From NCBI GenBank assembly GCA_007694035.1, contig RECM01000166.1:1-35095 (forward strand): a DNA stretch of 35,095 nt, given 5' to 3'. Numbering within the stretch: the stretch's first letter is position 1; each line of letters opens with the position of its first letter. Below, in pieces: positions 1 through 8,251 of the stretch. This DNA comes from Balneolaceae bacterium (GTDB lineage Bacteria > Bacteroidota > Rhodothermia > Balneolales > Cyclonatronaceae). The position numbers and the translations under genes were made by a program. The notes beneath the pieces were generated by a model that was not told the origin of the DNA, searched no databases, and saw only the letters and a list, made by a program, of their open reading frames with translations.

Positions 1-196
1 AGCAGGAGCAGAGGGATGAGGATGAGGGTGGGGATGTGAGTGGGTGAAAAACGGGGCATCGTGGGGTGGGGAGTAGTGAGTATTGAGTATTGAGACGTAA
101 GACGCAAGACACAAGACATGAGACATGAGACAGGGGACCGGGGGTTGCGGGTGTCACTTTTGCCTTTTGTTTTTTGTTTTTTGCTCCGAAATATAC
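1..196. repeat. G-rich and 7-bp tandem repeat tract, no gene
   Basis: Bases 1-72 are a purine/G-rich tract with no coding signal. Bases 73-135 are nine consecutive 7-bp units in perfect register: GTAGTGA, GTATTGA twice, GACGTAA, GACGCAA, GACACAA, GACATGA twice, GACAGGG. The units drift stepwise by one or two bases, as expected of a slippage-grown minisatellite. A T-rich stretch with TTTTTTG words follows at about 160-192. I see no gene here. From 197 to 532 the short ORFs look like chance; I see only the leader of the next lipoprotein gene. Confidence 0.75.
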
Positions 197-532
197 GCTG
201 ATGGTACTTAAAAGTTTAGTGGTTTGCCGGTGCGATGCTGAATGTGTTCATGCAGGTTACAGATTAAAAGCCGGTGTTACGGAGATACCGCGTTTTGATG
301 TATTCACAGGCATTTGAAAGGGTTTATCAGCCGGGTAAATCCGGTGGTTGCGGAGAATTGATGGATGGTTATATTCTAACTGATTATTTTTGTCACAGAC
401 CGTTAAATTCCATGGATGCCGGTGTGTGCCGGCTATGCGGATATGAGCCGGTAGCATCGCCTCCGCAGACCGGCATTTTTCCAAATCCGGTTACTATTTG
501 GCAATCGAGGCAACATAATAAGGGTGATCAGT

Positions 533-1378
533 ATGGTAAAACGAATACATATGATTCTGGCGGTAACCGCTGTTGCTGCGGCCGGCCTGGCCTGCACGGG
601 CGGGAACACGGACGCTGACGGGAACAGGAGCGCTAACATGAGCGGTGACAGGGTTACAGTACCTCAGGCCGACCGGCAGGGTGTGCACAATGCCGCCAAC
701 TCGCTCGACTGGCACGGAACATACACCGGAGTACTGCCCTGTGCCGACTGCGAGGGCATAGCCACTACACTTACGCTGAATGCGGATGAAACCTACCATC
801 TCATTATGGTCTATCTGGGCAGGGAGGATGGCGAATTCCACAACCGGGGTACATTCAGCTGGAACGAGGCGGGAAATACCGTGCGCCTGAACGGTTATGA
901 GGAGGGGCCCGGTCTCTATTTTGTGGCCGAAGACCGCCTGTTCCATCTCGATGCCGATGGCAAACGCATCTCCGGTGACCTTGCCGGGATGTACATCCTT
1001 GAGAAACAGCCGGCCGAACCGGGTACGCCACTTACCGGAACCCGCTGGGTGCTTGATGAAATCATGGGTCAGCCGATCATACAGCGCGGAGATGAGCAGG
1101 CGCCCTGGTTCACCCTGAGCCGGGATGGGAACCGGATTCACGGTTATGGGGGCTGCAACACCTTTAACGGTAGTTACGAGCTTCAGGAGGGCGGCCGGAT
1201 CTCCTTTTCGCAGATCGCCGCCACTAAAATGGCCTGTCTGAACCGGGATGTTGACTATGAACCGATGGTGTTTGAAGTACTCGAAAATGCCGATAATTAC
1301 GACCACCGGGGAGATATGCTAACACTTAACCGGGCACAAATGGCCCCGCTGTCGGTCTGGCGGGCTGAGCACCCTTAG
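533..1378 (+). CDS. NlpE-like / META (HslJ-like) two-domain lipoprotein
   Basis: The product is a 281-residue envelope lipoprotein. An in-frame GTG lies at 524, but ATG 533 is preferred: AAGGG lies about 9 nt upstream and the protein then starts with a clean lipoprotein signal with lipobox GLAC and acylated Cys21. Residues about 48-160 match the NlpE N-terminal barrel, including the PCADCEG motif with its CxxC pair (Cys70, Cys73). Residues about 164-280 match a META domain (GTRWVLDEI, then GGCNTFNGSY). NlpE is known as an outer-membrane lipoprotein linked to copper and surface stress sensing, and META/HslJ domains occur in stress-related lipoproteins. A stress or metal role here is inference. 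The next gene starts 51 bp downstream on the same strand. Confidence 0.9.
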   Translation: MVKRIHMILAVTAVAAAGLACTGGNTDADGNRSANMSGDRVTVPQADRQGVHNAANSLDWHGTYTGVLPCADCEGIATTLTLNADETYHLIMVYLGREDGEFHNRGTFSWNEAGNTVRLNGYEEGPGLYFVAEDRLFHLDADGKRISGDLAGMYILEKQPAEPGTPLTGTRWVLDEIMGQPIIQRGDEQAPWFTLSRDGNRIHGYGGCNTFNGSYELQEGGRISFSQIAATKMACLNRDVDYEPMVFEVLENADNYDHRGDMLTLNRAQMAPLSVWRAEHP

Positions 1379-1429
1379 AACAGTGTTCAGACTCCCGGTC
1401 CGTTCTATTTCAACTATAAATATTTTGTT

Positions 1430-4400
1430 ATGAAAAAAAGTGCGCTAACCCTTGCCCTCCTCCTGCTCATATCCCTGCTTATGCTCGCTGATACCGTTTC
1501 TGGTCAGATCAGTGCCAAGCTGATGCGGTATATGGATGTATCCGACACCCACATCGCTTTCGTGTACGGGGGCGATATCTGGACGGTTCCGAAGGAGGGC
1601 GGACAGGCCACGCAGCTCACCCGATCGCCGGGCGAGGAGAGCTGGCCGAGGTTTTCGCCCGACGGGCAGTCGATCGCCTTCACTGCCCTGTACAACGGCA
1701 GCTCCGACATCTACCGGATGCCGGTAACCGGCGGCGTTCCTGAGCGCATCACCTGGAATTCGTTTTACGACCGCATGATCGCCTGGCATCCCGAAGGGGA
1801 GCGAATCTTGTTCGCGTCGGCCCGTGAGAGCGGGCGCCAGAGCTACCGGCAGTTCTACCTGGTAGATAAGAACGGAGGGCTGCCCGAAAAACTGCCCATC
1901 CCCTACGGCGAGCTGGCGGCCTTCTCGCCCGATGGCAGCCGCCTGGCCTACATCACCAAAATAACGGAAAATTACCCTTTCAAGCGCTATCGGGGCGGGC
2001 TCACCTCCGACATCATCCTGTTCGACCTGACCACCAATACGGCCGAAAACATCACCAACCGGCACGCGAACGACGGCAAGCCGGCCTGGTCGGGCGATAC
2101 GGTCTGGTTCCTGTCGGATGAGGATGAAAACATGCGTATCAACATCTGGGCGTACGATACCAACTCGGGCGAGGCGGAGCAGGTGACCCGTTTTGAGGAT
2201 TTCGACATCTCCTACATGTCGGCCGGCCGCAACGACCTGGTGTTCGAGGTGGGAGGCGAGCTCTACCTGATGGACCTTACAACGCGCGAGTACCGGGTGG
2301 TGGATGTGCACGTGGTGAGCGACCTGTCGGCGGAGATGCCCCGCAGCGAAAACGTGGGCAGAAACATCTCGAACATGACCCCCTCGCCCGATGGCAAGCG
2401 GGTGGTGTTCGAGGCCCGCGGCGAACTGTTCAACGTGCCGGTATCGGATGGCTTTGTGATGAACCTGACGCGATCGAGCGGCGCTTTCGACCGGAACCCC
2501 GCATGGTCGCCCGACGGGCAGCATATCGCTTTCTGGAGCGACAAATCGGGCGAATATGAACTGTGGCTGCAGGATGCGGCCGGCCGGCAGGAGCCCCGCA
2601 TGATCACCAACCGGGGCTATGGGTTCGGCTATTCCCCGTACTGGTCGCCCGACGGCAAAAAGATCGCCTTCATCGACGAAAAGAACGACATATCGGTGGT
2701 GGATGTGGCCAGCGGACGGGTCCGGGTGGCGGGCCACACCAACTGGAACGTGAGCCACGGGGGCAAATTCGGCTTCCCGGTAAACTGGTCGCCCGATTCG
2801 CGGTGGATCGCCTTCACCCGCGGGCTCGAAAATGTGAACCAGGCCGTAATCCTCTACAATGTGGACGACGACCGCGCCACGCAGGCCACCAGCGGGTTTT
2901 ACAGCGACACCCATCCAACATTCAGCACCGACGGCAAGTACCTGTTCTACCAGACCAACCGCGAGATGAACGCCGCCTATTCGGCCCTTGACGACGCAAC
3001 CTGGATCTATCCGAACGCCACGCGGATCGCCGCGGTAAGCCTCAAGGCCGATACGCCGTCGATACTGCCCGTGAAAAACGACGAGGTAAAGGTGGATGGG
3101 GATGACAGTGCGGGTTCGGGATCAGCGACAAGGACAGGATCGGCAGCCTCCGGCCGGGGCAGCAAAAGCAACGATAAAAAAGATGACGACAAACCCGCCG
3201 ATGTCCGCGTGGAGATCGATTTCGAGGGATTGGAGGCCCGGGCCGACCTGCTGCCCGTTGCTGCCGGCAATTACGGCAGTATGGCCGCAGTGGATGGCAA
3301 GCTGATCTATATGAGATTGCCGAATACCGGATCCGACGGAGGCAACCCGTCGCTGCGCTTCTACGACATCGGAGAGCGCGAAGAGAAAACCATCATGGAG
3401 AATGTGAACCGCTTTGAGGTCACCGCTGATGGCAAGTCGGTGCTGGTGGCCAGCACAGGGCGTTACGGGGTAGTGAGCATCGCGCCGGGTCAGAGCCTCG
3501 ACAAACCGGTAAGTACGACCGGAATGGTGATGCAGCTCGTTCCGCGCGAGGAATGGAACCAGATTTTCATGGACACCTGGCGGCGCTACCGTGATTATTT
3601 CTACGATCCCGGCATGCACCAGGTCGACTGGGAAGGGCTGCGCGACCGCTACGGGGCGCTCATCCGGGATGCCCGCACCCGCTGGGACATCAGCAACCTG
3701 CAGTCGAACCTGTTGTCGGAGCTGAGCGCGGGGCATACGTACACCTTCGGCGGCGATACAGAATCGGTATCGTTCAGCTCGTCGGGCTTCATGGGCATCG
3801 ACTGGGAGCTTAACAACAACCGGTACCGCATCAAACGGATCGTGAGACCGGCCGCCTGGGACCTCGATACCCGTTCGCCGTTCGACCGTCCCGGCGTGGA
3901 CGTACGCGAGGGCGATTACATCGTGGCGGTGAACGGCATCCCGCTTGACCCGTCGCGCGACCCCATGGCGGCCTTCGCGGGGATGAGCGGCCAGACGGTA
4001 TCGCTGCAGATTGCCCGTATGGATGGCCGGCGCGAATCCGGCCACAATGTGGTGGTGACCCTGCTCTCGCAGAGCGAAGAGGTACGCCTGCGCTACCTGG
4101 AGTGGATCGAGAACAACCGCAAGATGGTGGATGAGCTTTCGGGCGGCCGCCTCGGCTACGTCTATATGTCGAATACGGCTGCTGCAGGCCAGCGCGAACT
4201 GGTGGCCATGTACTACGGACAGCTCCACAAAGAGGGCTTTATCATCGACGAGCGCTTCAATGGCGGCGGTCAGCTGGCCGACCGGTTCCTGGAACTGCTG
4301 ATGAGGCCGGTGGTCTATAACCTGCACTGGCGGCACGGCCGCGACCACACCCAGCCCATCAAAACCAATACCGGCCCGATGGGCATGCTCATCAACGGAT

Positions 4401-4774
4401 GGGCCGGCTCGGGCGGCGACGGGCTGCCGTGGGCGTTCAAAGAGCTGGGAGCGGGACCCATTGTAGGCGAGCGCACGCTGGGCATCCTGATCGGCCCGGC
4501 CACCGGACACATGCTGGTCGATGGCGGCGGCATCACCGTACCCGACGCACGCCTGTACGACAATGCCGGCCACTGGTTCTGGGAAGGTGTCGGCGTGTCG
4601 CCCGATATCGAGGTGTGGGACGACCCGAACATACTGGTACAAGGGCGTGACCCGCAGATCGAGCGGGTGGTACAAGAGGTGATGCAGCTGCTGGAGGCGG
4701 ATCCGCCGAAAATGACGCCGGCACCGCCGATGGAAGACCGGACGGCGAGAGGGCTGCAGAAGATATATGATTAG
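1430..4774 (+). CDS. Tricorn-type protease homolog (S41 family), exported
   Basis: This 1114-residue protein has the tricorn architecture. A signal peptide (about 1-25, ending VSGQ) is followed by PD40/WD40-like beta-propeller repeats to about residue 540, with several FSPDG and WSPDG blade motifs. A Ser/Gly/Lys/Asp-rich linker spans about 555-587. Next come the C1 region with active-site His769 (in ELSAGHTYTFGGD), a PDZ domain at about 820-875, and the C2 domain with nucleophile Ser994 in the WAGSGGD motif. It ends with the EGVGVSPDIEV block common to S41 peptidases. Tricorn cleaves peptides, usually as a large assembly. The signal peptide places this copy in the periplasm or on the surface. 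Length matches the family (about 1,050-1,100), and no catalytic residue appears lost. Confidence 0.95.
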   Translation: MKKSALTLALLLLISLLMLADTVSGQISAKLMRYMDVSDTHIAFVYGGDIWTVPKEGGQATQLTRSPGEESWPRFSPDGQSIAFTALYNGSSDIYRMPVTGGVPERITWNSFYDRMIAWHPEGERILFASARESGRQSYRQFYLVDKNGGLPEKLPIPYGELAAFSPDGSRLAYITKITENYPFKRYRGGLTSDIILFDLTTNTAENITNRHANDGKPAWSGDTVWFLSDEDENMRINIWAYDTNSGEAEQVTRFEDFDISYMSAGRNDLVFEVGGELYLMDLTTREYRVVDVHVVSDLSAEMPRSENVGRNISNMTPSPDGKRVVFEARGELFNVPVSDGFVMNLTRSSGAFDRNPAWSPDGQHIAFWSDKSGEYELWLQDAAGRQEPRMITNRGYGFGYSPYWSPDGKKIAFIDEKNDISVVDVASGRVRVAGHTNWNVSHGGKFGFPVNWSPDSRWIAFTRGLENVNQAVILYNVDDDRATQATSGFYSDTHPTFSTDGKYLFYQTNREMNAAYSALDDATWIYPNATRIAAVSLKADTPSILPVKNDEVKVDGDDSAGSGSATRTGSAASGRGSKSNDKKDDDKPADVRVEIDFEGLEARADLLPVAAGNYGSMAAVDGKLIYMRLPNTGSDGGNPSLRFYDIGEREEKTIMENVNRFEVTADGKSVLVASTGRYGVVSIAPGQSLDKPVSTTGMVMQLVPREEWNQIFMDTWRRYRDYFYDPGMHQVDWEGLRDRYGALIRDARTRWDISNLQSNLLSELSAGHTYTFGGDTESVSFSSSGFMGIDWELNNNRYRIKRIVRPAAWDLDTRSPFDRPGVDVREGDYIVAVNGIPLDPSRDPMAAFAGMSGQTVSLQIARMDGRRESGHNVVVTLLSQSEEVRLRYLEWIENNRKMVDELSGGRLGYVYMSNTAAAGQRELVAMYYGQLHKEGFIIDERFNGGGQLADRFLELLMRPVVYNLHWRHGRDHTQPIKTNTGPMGMLINGWAGSGGDGLPWAFKELGAGPIVGERTLGILIGPATGHMLVDGGGITVPDARLYDNAGHWFWEGVGVSPDIEVWDDPNILVQGRDPQIERVVQEVMQLLEADPPKMTPAPPMEDRTARGLQKIYD

Positions 4775-4777
4775 GGG

Positions 4778-5030
4778 ATGTACGATTTTGGGATTGGCGA
4801 TTTTGGGAGAACGGTTGAGGGGGGACTGTTTTTTGGATTGGGCGGGGTTTTGATTTTTGCGATTTGGAGATATTCGATGTGGGGGAGATGCGGGGGGAGG
4901 CGTGTTTTTGTATTTGAGCTGGGATTTGATTTGGCGATTCAGAGATATGCGATTTGGCGATATTCGATTTGGTGGCGGGAGGAAGAGGAAAGGGAAACGC
5001 GGGCTCAGGGAGTCGCTATTAAATGGTATA
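4778..5030. repeat. G/T-rich degenerate repeat tract (probably non-coding)
   Basis: An 85-codon plus-strand frame opens 3 bp after the tricorn stop, but its composition is that of a degenerate repeat. CGATTTTGGGA occurs twice (4783-4793 and 4798-4808), and variants of GATATTCGATTTGG and GATATGCGATTTGG recur to about 4975. The translation is dominated by Trp, Arg, Phe and Gly and matches no family I know. I read it as intergenic simple repeat, similar in G-rich strand bias to the tracts near 1-135 and 7745-7810. A small coupled protein cannot be fully excluded. Confidence 0.6.
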
Positions 5031-5092
5031 TTTGATGCCGGATATCAAAAGAATTGGTTAACGATATGCATATAAATGTAGCGGAGAGCAGG

Positions 5093-6106
5093 ATGATCCC
5101 GGTTTTGGTGCGGACGGCTTTTTTTGGGAAATTTCCGAATTATTGGTGCCATCTGTTGTTAATGCTGGTCTTGTTTCTGGTGAGTGGTTCACCTGTGGCT
5201 TTTTCGCAGGCCGTTGGAGGGCATGAAGATACCTCCGGATCAGTATTGGTTGAGGCTGATACCCTGCGTGTTTTGAGTTACAACATCCGGGCGGGGAGAG
5301 GCACCGATGATGTGTACGATTTCAGGCGCATCGCGGATGTGATCATTGAAAGCCGCGCCGGCCTGGTGGCCCTTCAGGAGGTGGATGTGGGAGTGGAGCG
5401 GTCGGGCGGCGTTGATATCATGCAAATCCTGGCGGATTATACGGGCATGGAACCCTTCTTTTTCATGAATACCCCTCATCAGGGCGGGGAATACGGGAAT
5501 GGCATTCTGTCGCGGTATCCGATGGCGGATGTGGTGAACCATCACCTGCCCCGGGTCGGGGATTCGGAGCAGCGCGGGCTGATGGAAGCGGTAATTGATG
5601 TGAACGGGGCTGAAATCCTCTTTTTCAATACCCATCTTGACCACCGTCCCGATGATGCCGAGCGCCTGCTGGGTGTGGATGTGATTCTGGAGCGGGCTGG
5701 CGCGCCGGAACACAAGGGCCGCGCAGTGATCGTGGCCGGCGACCTGAACGACATCCCCGGCAGTCCGGCTTACAGCAGGATTGCGGAGTATTTCACCGAT
5801 ATATGGGATCTTTTTGGCGTGGGTGATGGCTACACCTATCATACCGATAACCCCGACCGGCGCATCGATTATCTCTTTTTCAGGAACGCCGGTGACCAGT
5901 CTGGCACGGATCGCAAATCAGATAGTGAAACGGACTGGAAACAGGAGGGCGAAAAACCGGATGCGGAAGCCGTAAAAGGTGGCCATCGGTCGGGAGAAGG
6001 ACAGATTACCGGGTACCGGCTCCGGCCGGTGTCGGTGCGGGTGATCGAATCAGTCGGATCTGACCACCTGCCGCTGCTCGGTGTATTTGTGATTGAACGG
6101 TTTTAA
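5093..6106 (+). CDS. Secreted endonuclease/exonuclease/phosphatase (EEP) family hydrolase
   Basis: The protein belongs to the Mg-dependent EEP superfamily (DNase I, sphingomyelinase and inositol-phosphatase relatives). The start at 5093 is chosen because GGAG sits 6 nt upstream and a signal peptide ending AFSQA follows; an in-frame ATG at 5066 and a TTG at 5054 are less likely. All family motifs are visible in order: SYNIR (Asn64), LQEVD (Glu96), GNGILSR, FNTHLDH, GDLND (Asp217, Asn219), RIDYLFF and SDHLPLL (Asp324, His325). An odd hydrophilic insertion of about 40 residues (about 264-305, rich in Asp, Glu, Lys and Gly) sits between the last two motifs. The substrate (nucleic acid, phospholipid or sugar phosphate) cannot be told from sequence. 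Export suggests scavenging. Confidence 0.92.
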   Translation: MIPVLVRTAFFGKFPNYWCHLLLMLVLFLVSGSPVAFSQAVGGHEDTSGSVLVEADTLRVLSYNIRAGRGTDDVYDFRRIADVIIESRAGLVALQEVDVGVERSGGVDIMQILADYTGMEPFFFMNTPHQGGEYGNGILSRYPMADVVNHHLPRVGDSEQRGLMEAVIDVNGAEILFFNTHLDHRPDDAERLLGVDVILERAGAPEHKGRAVIVAGDLNDIPGSPAYSRIAEYFTDIWDLFGVGDGYTYHTDNPDRRIDYLFFRNAGDQSGTDRKSDSETDWKQEGEKPDAEAVKGGHRSGEGQITGYRLRPVSVRVIESVGSDHLPLLGVFVIERF

Positions 6107-6121
6107 CAGGCGCGAGGGACC

Positions 6122-6340
6122 ATGACAAACCTGCACCCTGGATATACACGTACACTGGATAATCCTGCAAATTTAGTAAACCTGCATCCTGGATATTCCA
6201 GAACACTGAATAATCCTGACACACACAGCAAAAACGAACACCGGATAGACCCAAATACGGGGAATACCATTAATAATGGATATACCTTACATACCGAAAA
6301 AATCATGCAACCATATTTATCAGGGGTTTGCACGTTATGA
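6122..6340 (+). CDS. Possible small ORF with duplicated 17-residue unit
   Basis: The 72-codon frame begins 15 bp after the EEP stop and ends with a TGA that overlaps the permease ATG as ATGA (6337-6340), an arrangement typical of translational coupling. GAGGG lies close upstream of the ATG. Residues 3-19 and 20-36 are a direct duplication (NLHPGYTRTLDNP versus NLHPGYSRTLNNP) with 51-bp period. Differences include CAC/CAT and CGT/AGA, both synonymous, which favours selection on protein. The rest is hydrophilic. No family is recognised. The alternative is a non-coding 51-bp tandem repeat, so I hold this call weakly. Confidence 0.33.
   Translation: MTNLHPGYTRTLDNPANLVNLHPGYSRTLNNPDTHSKNEHRIDPNTGNTINNGYTLHTEKIMQPYLSGVCTL
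6128..6220. repeat. 51-bp direct repeat, two copies
   Basis: Two adjacent units starting at 6128 and 6179 share about 40 bases with a few substitutions (each begins AACCTGCA and contains CCTGGATAT and ATAATCCTG). They lie between the EEP gene and the permease, and are in frame with the small ORF covering them. Confidence 0.8.
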
Positions 6341-7761
6341 ATGAATGGATTATTGCCGCATCGCTGATCCTGGTGCTGGCGGGCACGTTTCTGAAACGGA
6401 ATATCCGGGCGGGGGTGCTGGCCGGTCTGTTGCTTATTGCAATCAGCCTGGTCTGGACGGGCGATATTGGCATGCTGTACGGGACGGAGGTGGGCAACGG
6501 GCTCATCATCACGTTCGAACTGGGGCTGCTGCTGGTTGGAGCGCTCTTTTTCTACAATATCCTGCAGGCGCACGGGCATTTTCAGTTCATCACCGAACTG
6601 ATCGACCGGATCCCGTCGCGGCTGACGGTGGCGCTGATCCTGAGTTTTTTCCTGGTCAGTTTTCTGGAGGGGATTGCCGGGTTCGGTATCCCGACGATGC
6701 TGGCCGCACCGCTGATGCTCAGCGCGGGCTACCGTCCGGCAACGGCCATCCTGCTTCCGCTGGCGGCGAACACCACGGCGGTCACGTTCGGCGCACTGGG
6801 CATACCGCTCAAGGTCGGTTTTGAGATCTACGAATCGGGTGAGGTGGTTCGGCAGGTGCTGCTGCTGAACCTGCTTCCCGCCCTCATCCTCCCGTTTCTG
6901 CTGGCCGCGCTCTACGCCCGTACGGAAAAGGTGCGGATCGACTGGCGGGCCGAAGCCCGGATGCTGGCTGGTGCGGGAACCAGTTTCGCCCTGCCTTATT
7001 ATGTTACCGGCCTGTATTCCATCGAATTTCCGTCGGTCGCGGCCGGCTCAGTGGGGCTTGTACTGTTTATGGTGATGTTCGCGAAGGTGAGGGGCAGCAT
7101 CGGCCCGGCCTTCTGGTGGAAAGCGTTCTGGCCCTATATGGTATTTGTGCTGATGCTGGCGGTGATCAAACCGCTCGCGGCGGGCTATTCCATCGATTTC
7201 GGGGAGGGGCTGCGGCGCTTCCAGGTCTTTCAGCCGGGCATCATCTTCCTGTTTGCCGTCGGGGCATACCTGGGCGCCGGCCGTTTCCGCGACCGCCGCA
7301 GCAGCCTCATCACGCCCCTGCGCGACACGCTCACGAGCATGAAACTGCCCATGATCACCATCCTGATGCTGGTTTGCTATACCCAGCTGGTGCGCGGAAG
7401 CCTGGCCGGTATGGTGAGCGGGGGTATGGACATCATGCCCGCCTGGCTGCAGATGCTGATGCTGCCGGTGGCGGGTGTGTCGGGCAGCTTCATAACCGGG
7501 AGCGCCACCATGAGCAACCTGCTGCTGGCCGGAATCGTGCAGATGCCCGCGATCGGCGGAACGGCCGTGGCGATCGCGCTGCTGCATACCGGAAGTGCCC
7601 TCGGAAACGCGATCTCGCTGCAGAACATCGTGATGATCCGCTCGGTGGTGCCGTCGGAGGAGTCGGACAGGCGGATAATCGTCACCAATATGGTTCCGGT
7701 GGGGGTTTATATCGTGGTCGTGGCGGGGGTTTATGTAGCTATTAAGCTCTTAAGCTCTTAA
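6337..7761 (+). CDS. L-lactate permease family transporter
   Basis: This 474-residue polytopic membrane protein belongs to the lactate permease (LctP/LldP) family, which imports lactate or glycolate with protons. Diagnostic signs are the FLEGIAGFGIPTMLAAP segment, the ANTTAVTFGALGIP segment, and the late SGSFITGSATMSNLL motif, all set among about twelve hydrophobic helices. It is shorter than E. coli LldP (about 550), having shorter loops. ATG 6337 is preferred over TTG 6328: AGGGG lies about 10 nt upstream. The last codons (Leu-Leu-Ser-Ser-stop) are written by an 8-bp repeat array that continues past the gene. Lactate as substrate is inferred from the family. Confidence 0.9.
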   Translation: MNEWIIAASLILVLAGTFLKRNIRAGVLAGLLLIAISLVWTGDIGMLYGTEVGNGLIITFELGLLLVGALFFYNILQAHGHFQFITELIDRIPSRLTVALILSFFLVSFLEGIAGFGIPTMLAAPLMLSAGYRPATAILLPLAANTTAVTFGALGIPLKVGFEIYESGEVVRQVLLLNLLPALILPFLLAALYARTEKVRIDWRAEARMLAGAGTSFALPYYVTGLYSIEFPSVAAGSVGLVLFMVMFAKVRGSIGPAFWWKAFWPYMVFVLMLAVIKPLAAGYSIDFGEGLRRFQVFQPGIIFLFAVGAYLGAGRFRDRRSSLITPLRDTLTSMKLPMITILMLVCYTQLVRGSLAGMVSGGMDIMPAWLQMLMLPVAGVSGSFITGSATMSNLLLAGIVQMPAIGGTAVAIALLHTGSALGNAISLQNIVMIRSVVPSEESDRRIIVTNMVPVGVYIVVVAGVYVAIKLLSS

Positions 7762-7810
7762 GCTCATGAGCTCATGAGCTGATGGGGTGAGGGGTGAGGG
7801 GTGAGGGGTG
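7745..7810 (+). repeat. 8-bp x5 array followed by GGGGTGA x4 (G-quadruplex motif)
   Basis: AGCTCTTA (twice), AGCTCATG (twice) and AGCTGATG occupy 7745-7784 in perfect 8-bp register, starting inside the permease gene. Four GGGG runs each separated by TGA follow at 7784-7808, a canonical intramolecular G-quadruplex pattern on the + strand and in the permease transcript. Confidence 0.85.
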
Positions 7811-7849
7811 TTGAGCTGATGAGGTGGGGTGGAGTTTAGGCGTTTCCAC

Positions 7850-7926
7850 AACGTCAGGCTGAGCGCAGTACGGCGCGGAGCGGCGGACGAAGTCGAAGCC
7901 CGTGGGGAGGCTTTCAAAGCCTCTCC
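7850..7926 (+). repeat. Intergenic repeat element copy 1 with terminal hairpin
   Basis: This is a copy of the family whose ends read ACGTCAGGCTGAG and GTCGAAGCCCGT. It is followed directly by a hairpin: 7904-7914 pairs with 7916-7926 (11 bp, one G-U; apex is the single base 7915, so a few apex pairs must open). It lies downstream of the permease and may act as a 3'-end or terminator structure. A second small hairpin, TCGGTA-TCAG-TACCGA, follows at about 7932-7947. Short ORFs across it are by-products of the repeat. Confidence 0.7.
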
Positions 7927-8030
7927 GGAGGTCGGTATCAGTACCGATTTGTGCATTACTATTTGTGCCTTAATAACCGAAGTACCGCTCTTTTCAAGGG
8001 CTCAATCTACTGGCTTTTCAAATTTGCCCT

Positions 8031-8145
8031 TCGACTACAGCCTGCTGCAGAGGCTTGCGCCCTTCGTCTCCGCCCTTCGCCTCCGCTCCGCTGCGCTCAG
8101 GACTGCGCTCAGGGCTGCGCTCAGGCCATGCTCAGGGTGACGGAG
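8031..8145 (-). repeat. Intergenic repeat element copy 2 (inverted), 12-bp tandem units
   Basis: The same family in opposite orientation: CCCTTCGACT at the left edge and CTCAGGGTGACGG at the right. The centre is expanded into units of GCTGCGCTCAGG (about 8090-8136, three full units and one degenerate). No gene is supported. The gap from 7811 to 8251 otherwise holds only the leader of the following gene. Confidence 0.65.
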
Positions 8146-8251
8146 AAATGGTGCCGTTAAACATTTGTGATTGCTTTTTTTGGGTGGCCGATTATTTTTA
8201 TAGGTCATTAGAAGTGTAACAGGTAACAGGGTTAAGCAGAAGGAGCATGAC

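Noticed and set aside
274..618. Plus-strand ORF overlapping the NlpE/META gene
   Set aside because: Frame conflicts with a clear domain-bearing gene, composition is not coding-like, and it starts in a region without a ribosome-binding site.
1445..4675. Long minus-strand ORFs of about 490 and 517 codons under the tricorn gene
   Set aside because: They mirror a high-GC gene with G/C in third positions; translations are His/Val/Arg-rich and match no family.
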